A stretch of 42,758 nt of DNA from Sphingobium lactosutens (GCF_013393185.1 NZ_QJQX01000077.1:1-42758), one strand, 5' to 3'; positions 14,801 to 23,379 are shown, counted from the first letter of the stretch. The notes: generated by a model from the letters alone, not told the origin. Numbers and translations: made by a program.

Positions 14801-16347
14801 CGCCTTACTTCACCATGCGCAGCTTTCTGCAATGGGCCTATTGCGAAGATCGTATGGGAGCAGGCCACTCGGAACTGGCGACCAGCCTGTTGCGCCAGTT
14901 CGAAATGGAAAAAAGGCTGTTCAGGCAGCAGGCGGACCAGTCCGATACGTCCGAACTGGTGTCGGTCATCATGCCCGCCTTCAACCGGGCCGACGTGATC
15001 GCAGCATCGATCCAGTCCGTCCTAGATCAAAGCTATCCGCATTTCGAACTGATCATCGTCGACGATGGCAGCACGGACCATACGGCCGCCGTGGTCGCCG
15101 GATTCGATGACCCACGCCTTCTCTTCCTGCAGTCACCCGATAATCTAGGCGTATCGGCTGCGCGCAACCGTGCGCTGAAGGCGGCCAGTGGTGAAATCAT
15201 CGCCTATCTCGATTCCGACAATCAATGGGATGCCGACTATCTCGCCATCATGACGGCCTGCATGGCAGAGCGCCCCGGCTATCAGTCCGCTTATGCCGGC
15301 CAGATCGTCTACCAGACGGTCCCCGGCGGCGGCGGAAGCCCGGACAAGGAAGAACAGAAGTCGATCCGGCTTTGCCCTTTCAACCGCAGCCGGCTGGAAG
15401 AGCGCAACTTCATCGATCTCAATATCTTCATGCACCGGCGCAACCTCTACGGCCTGCATGGGGGATTTGATGAAAATCTCCGCCGGCTGGTCGATTGGGA
15501 ACTGATCCTGCGGTACACGAAGGATTGGCCACCGCTGATGGTGCCTGCCCTGCTGGGCCGCTATCATACCGGCAAGGCCGACAACCAGATCACCCATACC
15601 GAAGATTTCAACAGTAATCGCGCCCGCCTGAAAATCGCGACGCCCGCCACGGCCGTTCAGACCGCAACACAGGAAGCGCGCGGGCTCGACATCATGGTAC
15701 AGGCATCGTCCGAAGAGGATATGCGAACCTGGATCCGGGCCAATCGCACATTGCTGCAATCCGCGGTCGGGACGGTGACAGGCGTATGGAGTGACCAGAG
15801 CGGCGCACATAGCCTGTCCCTCGACGCCCAGCAAGCCAGCGACATAGGCAGCGCGACCTGGACAATCGAGGCCCTGGGCAACGTCACCGGCGCCTTTGAC
15901 CGAATGGATCGCCCAGCTGCCGGCCGGCCGCTGCTGGTCGCCAAGAGCGATCATGCCATTCGCGGCGATTGGGCAAGAACGTTCGACCGGCTGCGGCCCT
16001 CCGAAACATTCTCGGCCGCCACGGGCCGCCTCTACAAACGCTCGACCCATTCCCGTTTCGGCAGCGTCTATCATGACCTGACGCCCGGGCAGATCAAGGA
16101 CCATGTCCGGGATTGGACGATCAGTCCGTCCTTGTCCGGTCAGAAGTGCCGCATCATTCCCCACGACTATATTTTCGTTCCCGCCGAACATGTAGATCGC
16201 ATGCGGATTTCCGCTGCGTTGACCCGGGATTTCGCGGACATGATCGACCGCTATTTCGACTCTTTCGCCTTGAGCGACATATCCGCCCTCTATGCACCCG
16301 ACCTGATCGCCTGTCACCGCGACGATGTCCTGCCTTGGTCGTCATGA
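11893..16347 (+). CDS. Giant multi-domain glycosyltransferase (GT4-like + GT2-like + GT2)
   Basis: A 1484-residue cytoplasmic protein. Residues ~50-410 resemble a GT4 (GT-B) enzyme: TVHNRLPHD, ILFFGQIRPYKGLDELIHAF, HLLIAGKPLGGF, FGAADVVALPYRDVLTSGN. Residues ~430-690 look like a GT-A fold (IAVGIISNGHADR, HVLLLDPALHLDEIGLRTL, FLPEEF) whose DxD position reads DPALHLD. Residues ~760-970 hold two beta-rich segments with GWIAERG and GWAVDLAHPD motifs. Residues ~1020-1250 are a canonical GT2 domain: VSVIMPAFNRAD, LIIVDDGSTDHT, NLGVSAARNRALKAASGEI, AYLDSDNQWD. The last ~230 residues are unassigned. The start ATG follows GGGACGGGGATGGAA weakly; Met at 11899 is alternative. Likely builds a surface polysaccharide or protein-linked glycan. 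No membrane segments are seen. Confidence 0.87.
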   Translation: MEMDQHVASFTSFQPIESSESAVLPYIGDLAAIGAPEAAIPSLPALIDMPDPLEGATIVAYPDYTASNPYQNGLYRAFRSKGIVEFGNIQHALERSLAAASDRRTIFHLHWPDPLFADVRDGFDYQVRASNFLQAVQAFKATGGIFLWTVHNRLPHDAPFGPLAIAFHRQLAEAANVIHLHDAAALAEVRECYALDDRKCIIVPHGSYEGCYGPAFNKYQSRQLLGLKDVESLILFFGQIRPYKGLDELIHAFHDITGRADREQVHLLIAGKPLGGFSPGHARLMEENNPRIHILDGFIPDTKVPLLFGAADVVALPYRDVLTSGNLMLAANYGKPVVAPRLPSLSLVDEAGLGISYEPDMPGGLADALQQALDLNHEKRAAISISGRKLSSAQAWTKIGETFREQLTQSIAPKSETLKVGGRAHKVHHIRKPIRAAQIAVGIISNGHADRIGDQLAELRKLTDASINVYLFDNAANGVPHYGLQTMADTLVYADARTSEAAAINILLSMIQRDGCEHVLLLDPALHLDEIGLRTLLARPRDNGVVSTIVTGDNGRIVHGGYRGFHDHGGYLEIEPLLAGDDPSINREAYTAQALGHGVLFLPTALCDQIGFLPEEFASCHAAVDWSMTARRKGVALVVEPSIVARMTPGASPTPFPGIDPLYHEVRNRIRLARKWARKNMRIDVDTIIDRLNCAYIEPLRKTIARSNPELLPLFERCVQAGIEDGKAGVSGMIDVSRRIDAVRLPKESESVGRIDRKDDRLLCGWIAERGATAEPDWRPGAAWLFRDGRPLSRVQPSLPRPDVAGAGYCEGTGFTLPLPRRAGEDRHEFELRCDANGRRLPISDTVRGDAWSSSHAVCQPREPRLKACVESVADGLLTGWAVDLAHPDISIRLDISIENETIATDICAAIPREDLKRARIGNGRHGFTLQLQNRHLLQDSLHVELRLAGHDDSLAKKTVVVNNDNRGFSPYFTMRSFLQWAYCEDRMGAGHSELATSLLRQFEMEKRLFRQQADQSDTSELVSVIMPAFNRADVIAASIQSVLDQSYPHFELIIVDDGSTDHTAAVVAGFDDPRLLFLQSPDNLGVSAARNRALKAASGEIIAYLDSDNQWDADYLAIMTACMAERPGYQSAYAGQIVYQTVPGGGGSPDKEEQKSIRLCPFNRSRLEERNFIDLNIFMHRRNLYGLHGGFDENLRRLVDWELILRYTKDWPPLMVPALLGRYHTGKADNQITHTEDFNSNRARLKIATPATAVQTATQEARGLDIMVQASSEEDMRTWIRANRTLLQSAVGTVTGVWSDQSGAHSLSLDAQQASDIGSATWTIEALGNVTGAFDRMDRPAAGRPLLVAKSDHAIRGDWARTFDRLRPSETFSAATGRLYKRSTHSRFGSVYHDLTPGQIKDHVRDWTISPSLSGQKCRIIPHDYIFVPAEHVDRMRISAALTRDFADMIDRYFDSFALSDISALYAPDLIACHRDDVLPWSS

Positions 16348-16397
16348 CGATCGCCGATGGCGCACCGATGCTGAATTGACCTTCTGATCCACAGGTT

Positions 16398-16428
16398 CGG
16401 CTCCGCTGCGACCCATCCAGCGGAGCCG
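16398..16428 (+). terminator. Perfect 11-bp hairpin after the giant glycosyltransferase
   Basis: CGGCTCCGCTG (16398-16408) pairs exactly with CAGCGGAGCCG (16418-16428) around a 9-base loop, 50 bases past the stop. No run of T follows on either strand, so it is terminator-like only. Confidence 0.5.
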
Positions 16429-16608
16429 CCCCGGCGGCGTGCCCCCCGAAATCGCATGGTGCGATGTTGCCGCCGGGGTCTTCTTCGCCGACTTTTCCGT
16501 TATCGACCTGCTCATGCGCTGTCGGCGATAGGGCCGAATGCCCTCCTTATCGATTTTTTCACCCCGTCGGGGTTAGGAGAGGCCATCGTCGATTTTCCGG
16601 ACCCTTGG

Positions 16609-17880
16609 ATGCGCCTTCCTGCTGCCCTTTTCGTCACCGCCATGCTGACCGTCCCCCAGACCGCCTTCGCCCAGGTGGCGGCAGCCGATAGCGGCGATAC
16701 GGCGTGGATGATCCTGTGCGCCCTGCTGCTGCTCTTCGCCGCTTTGCCGGGACTGATGCTGCGCCACGCAGGACAGGTCAATGTCCGCAACGCCCTGTCG
16801 GTGATGGCCCAGGGTGCAGGCGTGGCGGCAGTTGTATCGCTGGGCTGGGCGATCGCAGGCTATAGCCTGGTCTATGCGCCGGGCAGCGACTGGCTGGGTG
16901 GCAGCGCAAACCTGTTTCTCGCAAATCTGGGTCAGTTGCGCGACGGACTGACCGTGCCGGAGTCCGCTTTCGTCCTGTTCCAGATGGGATCGGCGTTGGT
17001 TCCTGCATGCCTGCTGGTGGGCGCCGTGGCGGAACGGACGCGGATCGGCTGGTTCCTGGCCTTTGTCATTTTGTGGCTGCTGCTCGTCTATGTCCCGGTC
17101 GCACACGGCATATGGGCCGGAGGATGGCTGGCAAGCCTGGGGATCATGGATTTCGCGGGCAGCTTAGTCATCCACATGGTGGCGGGATTTTCCGCCCTGG
17201 CGCTAGCCCTGATCGTCGGGCCGCGGCGTGAACCGTCCGACCCCGGCCATAGCCCCGTCCTTGGCATCGCTGGCGGCGCGCTCGTCTGGATCGGCCTGTC
17301 GGGGCTGGTCGGCGGTTGGGCATTGGGCGCGACAGACGATGCCGCGACCGCCCTCCTCAACCATCATTTCGCCGGCTGCGCAGGCGCTCTCGGCTGGGCC
17401 CTGCTCGACCGGATTCGCGGTTCGAGGAGCAGTGCGACCGGCCTGTTGTCGGGTGCACTGGCAGGGATCGCCGCCATTTCCGCCTCAGCTGCGCTCGTCG
17501 GCACCGGCGGCGCCATTCTGATCGGCGTGATTACGGCCTGCATCTGCCATCTTGGGGCAGGTCTTGTCGGTCGGCACATCGATGACGGCGCCAATATTTT
17601 CATCGTGCATGGCCTGGGCGGAGCAACGGGCACTCTTCTGCTCCCCCTCTTCGCCCTGCCCCTGCTTGGCGGCGTCGGTTTCGATCCGAGCGTCACTCTT
17701 GGCAGCGCGCTTGTGAGCCAGGCGATCGGCATGGTCATCGTCGCTCTCTGGGCAATGGTCGGCAGCGCCGTCGCGGCGCTGATCGTTTCCGTCATCATCC
17801 CCATGCGCGTCAGTCCACAGATCGAGAGCGACGGGCTGGACGCTGGGCAACATGGTCAGCAGAGCTGGGATTTTCGCTGA
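16609..17880 (+). CDS. Divergent ammonium transporter (Amt/MEP/Rh) family protein
   Basis: An inner-membrane protein with about 11 hydrophobic segments after an N-terminal signal-like stretch (MRLPAALFVTAMLTVPQTAF). Family hallmarks are GAVAERTRIGWFLAF, YVPVAHGIWAGGWL, MDFAGSLVIHMVAGFSAL (conserved Asp and first pore His), and FIVHGLGGATGTLLLP (second pore His). Lining these up from memory with E. coli AmtB, the two gate phenylalanines appear changed (F107 position Ser in FQMGSALV, F215/S219 region GLVGGW instead of GFNAGS). I chose the ATG at 16609 because it opens the signal-like region; an open frame extends to 16456. It ends 4 bases before a GT2 gene, implying co-transcription. No glnK is adjacent, unlike usual amtB loci. 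Ammonium transport is doubtful. Confidence 0.85.
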   Translation: MRLPAALFVTAMLTVPQTAFAQVAAADSGDTAWMILCALLLLFAALPGLMLRHAGQVNVRNALSVMAQGAGVAAVVSLGWAIAGYSLVYAPGSDWLGGSANLFLANLGQLRDGLTVPESAFVLFQMGSALVPACLLVGAVAERTRIGWFLAFVILWLLLVYVPVAHGIWAGGWLASLGIMDFAGSLVIHMVAGFSALALALIVGPRREPSDPGHSPVLGIAGGALVWIGLSGLVGGWALGATDDAATALLNHHFAGCAGALGWALLDRIRGSRSSATGLLSGALAGIAAISASAALVGTGGAILIGVITACICHLGAGLVGRHIDDGANIFIVHGLGGATGTLLLPLFALPLLGGVGFDPSVTLGSALVSQAIGMVIVALWAMVGSAVAALIVSVIIPMRVSPQIESDGLDAGQHGQQSWDFR

Positions 17881-17884
17881 AGTC

Positions 17885-18733
17885 ATGACGACAGTCGCCG
17901 TCGCCATCTTCGCGCATCAGGAGGAGCGCCGCATCGCCGGTTGCCTCGCCTCGCTGCCGCTCGACCGGCCGGATACATTCTTCCATGTGCTGGTAAACGG
18001 CAGCACCGATGCGACCGTCGAACGCGCGCGCCACGCTGCGCGTGGACGGGCCAATGTCATCATTCATGACATCTTGCAGGGCGGCAAGTCGCGCACCTGG
18101 AACCATATGGTCCATGACCTGCTGACAGGCAGCGAGGACGCCGTGATCTTCCTGGATGGCGACGCGGAAATCGCGGCAGGGTCGTTCGAGGCGTTGGTGG
18201 CCGATCTGGCTGCCCATCCGGCCGCCAACGCGGCAGCGGGCATGCCGATGAACGGCCGCATGGCCCCGGCCTATCGCGAAGCGCTTCGCGTCGAGCGGGG
18301 ATTGTTCGGCGACCTCTACGCCTTGTCGGGCCGGTTCCTCGGCGAGATTCGCGCGCGGGGCCTGCGCCTGCCAGAAGACCTGATCGGCGATGACGGACTG
18401 GTCGCGGCCTTGGCCCATACCGACCTGAAGCCGGACGATCAGTGGGAACTGGAGCGGGTGTTGGCCTGCGAGGGAGCGGGTTTCCTGGCCGAACAGGTAA
18501 GCCTGCTACGGCCTTCCACCTGGCGAATGCAATATAAGCGGATGACCAGCTACTCGGTCCGCTTCTTCCAGAACCGGATCGTGTCTGACATCATGACGCG
18601 CGAGGGGCCAGATGGGCTCCCCGCCCGTCTTGCGAGTCTTTATCCACTATGGCTGCCCCGCTTCCGCCCTCGCCCCGGTCTCACCGGATGGTTCGACCGA
18701 AGGGCGCTCGGACGGATGCGGACCGCTGCTTAA
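17885..18733 (+). CDS. Glycosyltransferase family 2 protein
   Basis: A GT-A fold enzyme of 282 residues: VAVAIFAHQEERRIAGCLAS at the N-terminus, HVLVNGSTDATVERA, then FLDGDAEIAAGSF supplying the DxD-type metal/nucleotide-sugar site, and GDDGLVAALAHT downstream. The C-terminal ~60 residues (MQYKRMTSYSVRFFQNRIV) are basic. No transmembrane helices. The ATG at 17885 follows the Amt-like stop by 4 bases; an in-frame ATG at 17852 would overlap that gene and is less likely. Its stop overlaps by 3 bases the stop of the convergent MFS gene. Substrate unknown; proximity to the giant glycosyltransferase suggests the same surface-glycan pathway. Confidence 0.85.
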   Translation: MTTVAVAIFAHQEERRIAGCLASLPLDRPDTFFHVLVNGSTDATVERARHAARGRANVIIHDILQGGKSRTWNHMVHDLLTGSEDAVIFLDGDAEIAAGSFEALVADLAAHPAANAAAGMPMNGRMAPAYREALRVERGLFGDLYALSGRFLGEIRARGLRLPEDLIGDDGLVAALAHTDLKPDDQWELERVLACEGAGFLAEQVSLLRPSTWRMQYKRMTSYSVRFFQNRIVSDIMTREGPDGLPARLASLYPLWLPRFRPRPGLTGWFDRRALGRMRTAA

Positions 18734-20061
18734 CGGTCCCGGCCAGCCAACTCCTTGTTGATGTAGAGCGCAACGATCGTCGCAATCGCCCCCGACAGCA
18801 GATAGATGCCCGAAGCGGCGAGGCCAAACTTCACCGACAGCAGCAACGCCACGAGCGGAGCGAAGCCCGCACCCACCAGCCAGGCAAGGTCAGATGTCAG
18901 CGCCGAACTGGTATAACGCGCTTCCGTAGCGAAGTTCGATGCGACTATGCCGGAGGACTGACCGAAGGCCAGGCCCAGCAGCATGAAGCCCAGGATCATG
19001 AAGGCGACCTCGCCCAGATCCCCGCCATTCAGCAACAGCGGCGCCATGATGCTGAATACCGCGATACCGCCAGCCGACCAGCCCAGCAGCGAGCGACGCC
19101 CAATCTGGTCCGCAATGAAGCCGGACACGACGATGGCAAGCAGGCCGACCGACGCGCCGATCATCTCGATGATGAGGAAGCGGTCGAGCGGCTGGTCGGT
19201 GAACAGCGCCACCCACGACAGCGGGAACACCGTCACCATATGGAACAGCGCAAAGCTGGCCAACGGCGCAAAGGCGCCGATAATGATGTTGCGCCCCTCG
19301 GCCTTGACCGTCGGCAGCACCGGTGACGGTTGCAGATCCTTCTGCTCGAACAGGCGCTCAAACTCATGCGTCACCACGATCCGCAGACGGGCGAACAGGG
19401 CCACGACATTGATCGCGAAGGCGACAAAGAAGGGATAGCGCCAGCCCCAGTCGAGGAAATCCGCCTCCGTCATGTTGAGCAGGAAGAAGGCGAACAGCCC
19501 GCTCGCCACCAGCAATGCCAGCGGCGCGCCCAGTTGCGGCACCATCGCATACCAGCCACGCTGATGCGCCGGGGCGTTGAGCGACAGCAGCGAGGCGAGG
19601 CCGTCCCATGTTCCACCAAGCGCAATGCCCTGCGCAGCGCGCAAAATGACCAGCACGACCGCAGCATAGTGGCCAATCGTGGCATAACCGGGCATGAAGG
19701 CGATCGACGCGGTCGACCCGCCCAACAGGAAGAGGGCGGCGGTCAGTTTCGTGCCACGCCCGTAACGCCGATCGATCGCCATGAAGATCAGCGAGCCGAT
19801 TGGCCGGGTGATGAAGGCCACGGCGAAAATAGCGAAGGAATAGAGGGTGCCGGTCAGCGCATCCACATAGGGAAAGACCAGGCTCGGGAACACGATCACC
19901 GAAGCGATGGCGTAAACGAAGAAATCGAAGAATTCGGAGGTGCGACCAATGATCACACCGATGGAAATATCACCGGGCGCGATCTTGTGGTCGCGCGCAT
20001 TGATCCTGCGCGCATCATCCTCAAGTGGCGTCGAGGTGAAGGTAATGGCCTGTGAACTCAT
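18730..20061 (-). CDS. MFS transporter, metabolite:H+ symporter type
   Basis: A 443-residue, 12-segment major facilitator of the ProP/ShiA-like metabolite:proton symporter subfamily. Signatures are GVIIGRTSEFFDFFVYAIAS at the first helix, RPIGSLIFMAIDRRYGRGTK (the MFS loop 2-3 motif with Asp-Arg), ILRAAQGIALGGTWDG, and GFIADQIGRRSLLGW in the loop 8-9 repeat. Substrates in this group are organic acids, shikimate or osmolytes; the actual one cannot be read here. GGGAGCGG precedes two in-frame ATGs (20067 and 20061); 20061 has the better spacing. It is divergent from the cyo operon and shares the ~190-bp promoter region with it. Confidence 0.85.
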   Translation of the reverse strand: MSSQAITFTSTPLEDDARRINARDHKIAPGDISIGVIIGRTSEFFDFFVYAIASVIVFPSLVFPYVDALTGTLYSFAIFAVAFITRPIGSLIFMAIDRRYGRGTKLTAALFLLGGSTASIAFMPGYATIGHYAAVVLVILRAAQGIALGGTWDGLASLLSLNAPAHQRGWYAMVPQLGAPLALLVASGLFAFFLLNMTEADFLDWGWRYPFFVAFAINVVALFARLRIVVTHEFERLFEQKDLQPSPVLPTVKAEGRNIIIGAFAPLASFALFHMVTVFPLSWVALFTDQPLDRFLIIEMIGASVGLLAIVVSGFIADQIGRRSLLGWSAGGIAVFSIMAPLLLNGGDLGEVAFMILGFMLLGLAFGQSSGIVASNFATEARYTSSALTSDLAWLVGAGFAPLVALLLSVKFGLAASGIYLLSGAIATIVALYINKELAGRDR

Positions 20062-20249
20062 AGGCATCCGCTCCCTTGCTGGGCCGGCGGCGCCTGTTTT
20101 GGGTCTTCCGACGGCCAGAGAATGGCAACATAACAGAAAACCCGCAGAGTCTAAGCAGTATCCCACACTCCAAACATTTTTTGCGTCCGCACACAATTGG
20201 ACAAATTGCCCACTATCCGACTCCCTGTGGAAAGGTTAGGCGCGCGCCC
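20062..20249. promoter_or_regulatory. Divergent promoter region between MFS gene and cyo operon
   Basis: 188 bases controlling two divergent transcripts. It contains an imperfect inverted pair CAATT-GGACA-AATTG near 20193-20207 and a short AT-rich stretch around 20165-20180. I could not assign -35/-10 boxes or a RegA site with confidence, although the RegB/RegA system encoded downstream is the obvious candidate regulator. Confidence 0.4.
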
Positions 20250-21368
20250 ATGTCACATCCTCTCTCACCCAACTGGATCAGGCTCTTGCGCTGGTCCGCT
20301 CCGATCCTTGCGGCGCCGCTGGCGGGCTGCAACTGGGTCGTGATGAACCCATCGGGCGATATTGCGGTGCAGCAGCGCGACCTGATCCTGATCTCGACCG
20401 CGCTGATGCTCCTTATCGTCATCCCCGTCATGGTGCTGATCGTCTGGTTCGCCTGGCGGTATCGCGCCGCGAACAAGGCGGTCGAGAAGGACTATGACCC
20501 CGACTGGGATCATAGCACCAAGCTGGAGCTGCTGATCTGGTCGGCCCCGCTGCTTATCATCATCTGCCTGGGCGCCCTGACCTGGGTGAGCACGCACAAG
20601 CTGGACCCCTATCGTCCGCTCGACCGGATCGACGCGAAAACCGCGATCGACCCGAAAGTCAAGCCGCTGACCGTCCAGGTCGTCGCGCTCGACTGGAAGT
20701 GGCTCTTCATCTACCCGGACCTCGGCATCGCGACCGTCAATGAAATGGCGCTGCCGACCAATGTTCCGGTCCGCTTCGACATCACCGCGTCGACCGTGAT
20801 GAACAGCTTCTACGTCCCTGAACTGGCCGGCCAGATCTACGCCATGCCCGGCATGAAGACGCAGCTCCACGCCGTGGCCAACAAGCCCGTCACCGGCACC
20901 GGGTTCTCCGCCAACTATTCGGGCGCGGGCTTCACCCACATGCGCTTCGGTTACAAGGCGCTGGACCAGGCTGGCTTTGACGCCTGGGTCGCCAAGGTCA
21001 AGGCGAGCAGCGCGAAGCTTGACCGCAATATGTATCTGAGCCTCGCCAAGCCGAGCGAAAAGGCGCCTGTCGCCTATTTCGACGCTTCCGATACCAAGCT
21101 GTTTGACGCGATCGTCAATCTCTGCCCCAAGCCCGGCCAGCGTTGCATGGGCGAGCTGATGCACATCAACCAGATGGGCGGCGCGGGCAAGGAATCGGCA
21201 AAAGAGACCAACGGCCTCCAGTACGATTTCCCCAACAGCCATGTGATCGACCAGGAAGACCGGAACAAGGGGCAGGAAACCGCCCCCGACGCGCCCGGCG
21301 CGGACAAGGCTCCTGCGGCCGATCAATCCTCTCACAGCGGCGCTGACGCGCACGCGCAGCATCGGTAA
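20250..21368 (+). CDS. cyoA: Cytochrome bo3-type ubiquinol oxidase subunit II
   Basis: The periplasm-facing subunit of the proton-pumping quinol oxidase. It has a lipoprotein signal with lipobox PLAGC (Cys27), two transmembrane helices (ISTALMLLIVIPVMVLIVWF; LLIWSAPLLIIICLGALTWV), and a cupredoxin domain (VVALDWKWLFIYPD, STVMNSFYVPELAGQIYAMP) without the Cu-A ligands, as expected for a quinol rather than cytochrome c oxidase. At 372 residues it is longer than E. coli CyoA because of an Asp/Ala/His-rich C-terminal tail (residues ~340-372, ending SGADAHAQHR). The ATG at 20250 is chosen since upstream in-frame codons give no signal peptide. First gene of the cyoABCD-surf1-regBA run. Confidence 0.94.
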   Translation: MSHPLSPNWIRLLRWSAPILAAPLAGCNWVVMNPSGDIAVQQRDLILISTALMLLIVIPVMVLIVWFAWRYRAANKAVEKDYDPDWDHSTKLELLIWSAPLLIIICLGALTWVSTHKLDPYRPLDRIDAKTAIDPKVKPLTVQVVALDWKWLFIYPDLGIATVNEMALPTNVPVRFDITASTVMNSFYVPELAGQIYAMPGMKTQLHAVANKPVTGTGFSANYSGAGFTHMRFGYKALDQAGFDAWVAKVKASSAKLDRNMYLSLAKPSEKAPVAYFDASDTKLFDAIVNLCPKPGQRCMGELMHINQMGGAGKESAKETNGLQYDFPNSHVIDQEDRNKGQETAPDAPGADKAPAADQSSHSGADAHAQHR

Positions 21369-21373
21369 GGCCC

Positions 21374-23374
21374 ATGACTGGCACAATGACAACAGCACAG
21401 ATGATCTTCGGTCGTCTGACATGGGACAGCTTCCCATGGCATGAGCCCATCGTCGTCGCGACATTCTGCGCGGTGGTGCTGGGCGGCGCGGCTTTGGCCG
21501 CAGCGCTCACCTATTTCAAGCTCTGGGGCTATCTCTGGAAGGAGTGGTTCACCAGCGTCGATCACAAAAAGATCGGCATCATGTATATGGTGCTCGGCCT
21601 CATCATGTTCCTGCGCGGCTTTGCCGACGCGATCATGATGCGCCTCCAGCAAGCGCTCGCCTTCAACGGGTCCGAGGGCTATCTCAACGCCCACCATTAT
21701 GACCAGGTGTTCACCGCCCACGGCGTGATCATGATCTTCTTCGTCGCGATGCCGTTCATCACCGGTTTGATGAACTATATCGTCCCGCTGCAGATCGGCG
21801 CGCGCGACGTCAGCTTCCCCTTCCTGAACAATTTCTCGTTCTGGATGACCACGGGCGGCGCGGTGCTGGTCATGGCCTCGCTGTTCCTGGGTGAGTTCGC
21901 CCAGACCGGCTGGCTCGCCTACCCGCCGCTGTCGGGCATCGACTATAGCCCGGCCACGGGTGTCGACTATTATATCTGGGCGTTGCAGGTGGCCGGCGTC
22001 GGCACGACATTGTCCGGCATCAACCTGATCGCGACCATCGTGAAGATGCGCGCGCCGGGCATGTCGCTGATGAAGATGCCGGTGTTCACCTGGACCTCGC
22101 TCTGCGCGAACGTCCTGATCGTCGCTTCCTTCCCCATCCTGACCGCCACGCTGGTCCTGCTGTCGCTCGACCGCTATGCTGGCACCAACTTCTTCACGAA
22201 CGACTTCGGCGGCAACCCGATGATGTACGTGAATCTCATCTGGATCTGGGGCCACCCGGAAGTCTACATCCTCATCCTGCCTCTGTTCGGCGTCTTCTCC
22301 GAAGTCACCTCGACCTTCTCGGGCAAGCGCCTCTTCGGCTACACTTCCATGGTCTATGCGACCTGCACGATCATGGTGCTGTCCTACCTTGTGTGGCTGC
22401 ATCACTTCTTCACCATGGGTTCGGGCGCCAGCGTCAACAGCTTCTTCGGCATCACGACGATGATCATCTCGATCCCGACGGGTGCGAAGCTCTTCAACTG
22501 GCTCTTCACCATGTATCGCGGCCGCATCCGGTTCGAATTGCCGATGATGTGGACCGTCGCCTTCATGCTGACCTTCACCATCGGCGGCATGACCGGCGTC
22601 ATGCTGGCGGTTCCGCCCGCCGACTTCGTGCTGCACAACTCGCTGTTCCTGATCGCCCACTTCCATAATGTGATCATCGGCGGCGTGCTGTTCGGCCTGT
22701 TCGCGGCGATCAACTACTGGTGGCCCAAGGCGTTCGGCTTCAAGCTGAACGTGTTCTGGGGCAAGGTCTCCTTCTGGTGCTGGCAGGTCGGCTTCTGGAT
22801 GGCCTTCACCCCGCTCTACATCATGGGCCTGATGGGCGTGACCCGCCGCATGCGCGTGTTCGACGATCCGTCGCTGCAGATCTGGTTCGTGATCGCCGCG
22901 ATCGGCGCCGCGATCGTCGCGGCCGGCATCGGCGCCATGCTTGTCCAGTTCGCTGTCTCCATCTGGAAGCGCGACGAACTGAAGGTGGAAGGCGATCCCT
23001 GGGATGGCCGCACCCTGGAATGGGCGACCAGCTCGCCCCCGCCGGAGTATAATTTCGCCTTCACCCCTGTCGTCTATGACGCTGACAGCTGGGCCGACAT
23101 GAAGAAGAACGGCTATCAGCGTCCGCTGACCGGCTACCAACCGATCCACATGCCCAGCAGCACCGGTTCCGGCGTCATCCTGGCGGCGCTCGCCACGCTC
23201 TGCGGCTTCGCGCTGATCTGGTATATCTGGTGGCTCGCGGGCCTGAGCTTCATCGGCATGATCGGTTATGCGATCTTCCACACCTTCAACTACAAGCGCG
23301 ACTTCTACATCCCCGTCGAGGATGTGACGCGCACCGAGGAAGAGCGCACGCGAATCCTCGCGGCGGGAGTCTGA
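21374..23374 (+). CDS. cyoB: Cytochrome bo3-type ubiquinol oxidase subunit I
   Basis: The catalytic heme-copper subunit, 666 residues and about 15 membrane helices. It has the low-spin heme ligand His in FTAHGVIMIFFVAMPF, the CuB/cross-linked His-Tyr motif WIWGHPEVYILILP (also the D/K pathway region), the two further CuB histidines in VWLHHFFTMG, and the heme ligands in FLIAHFHNVIIGG. The long C-terminal extension with extra helices after the SIWKRDELK loop is typical of CyoB as opposed to CtaD. It begins 5 bases after the cyoA stop. Whether the high-spin site carries heme o or heme a is not readable; the adjacent surf1 suggests heme a is possible. Confidence 0.97.
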   Translation: MTGTMTTAQMIFGRLTWDSFPWHEPIVVATFCAVVLGGAALAAALTYFKLWGYLWKEWFTSVDHKKIGIMYMVLGLIMFLRGFADAIMMRLQQALAFNGSEGYLNAHHYDQVFTAHGVIMIFFVAMPFITGLMNYIVPLQIGARDVSFPFLNNFSFWMTTGGAVLVMASLFLGEFAQTGWLAYPPLSGIDYSPATGVDYYIWALQVAGVGTTLSGINLIATIVKMRAPGMSLMKMPVFTWTSLCANVLIVASFPILTATLVLLSLDRYAGTNFFTNDFGGNPMMYVNLIWIWGHPEVYILILPLFGVFSEVTSTFSGKRLFGYTSMVYATCTIMVLSYLVWLHHFFTMGSGASVNSFFGITTMIISIPTGAKLFNWLFTMYRGRIRFELPMMWTVAFMLTFTIGGMTGVMLAVPPADFVLHNSLFLIAHFHNVIIGGVLFGLFAAINYWWPKAFGFKLNVFWGKVSFWCWQVGFWMAFTPLYIMGLMGVTRRMRVFDDPSLQIWFVIAAIGAAIVAAGIGAMLVQFAVSIWKRDELKVEGDPWDGRTLEWATSSPPPEYNFAFTPVVYDADSWADMKKNGYQRPLTGYQPIHMPSSTGSGVILAALATLCGFALIWYIWWLAGLSFIGMIGYAIFHTFNYKRDFYIPVEDVTRTEEERTRILAAGV

Positions 23375-23379
23375 CACCC

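Noticed and set aside
15145..16317. 390-codon minus-strand frame opposite the giant glycosyltransferase
   Set aside because: Antisense to a frame with firm GT2 motifs.
20062..20249. RegA-binding site before cyoA
   Set aside because: Short GCG-containing strings occur, but none matched a RegA consensus that I could recall with confidence.
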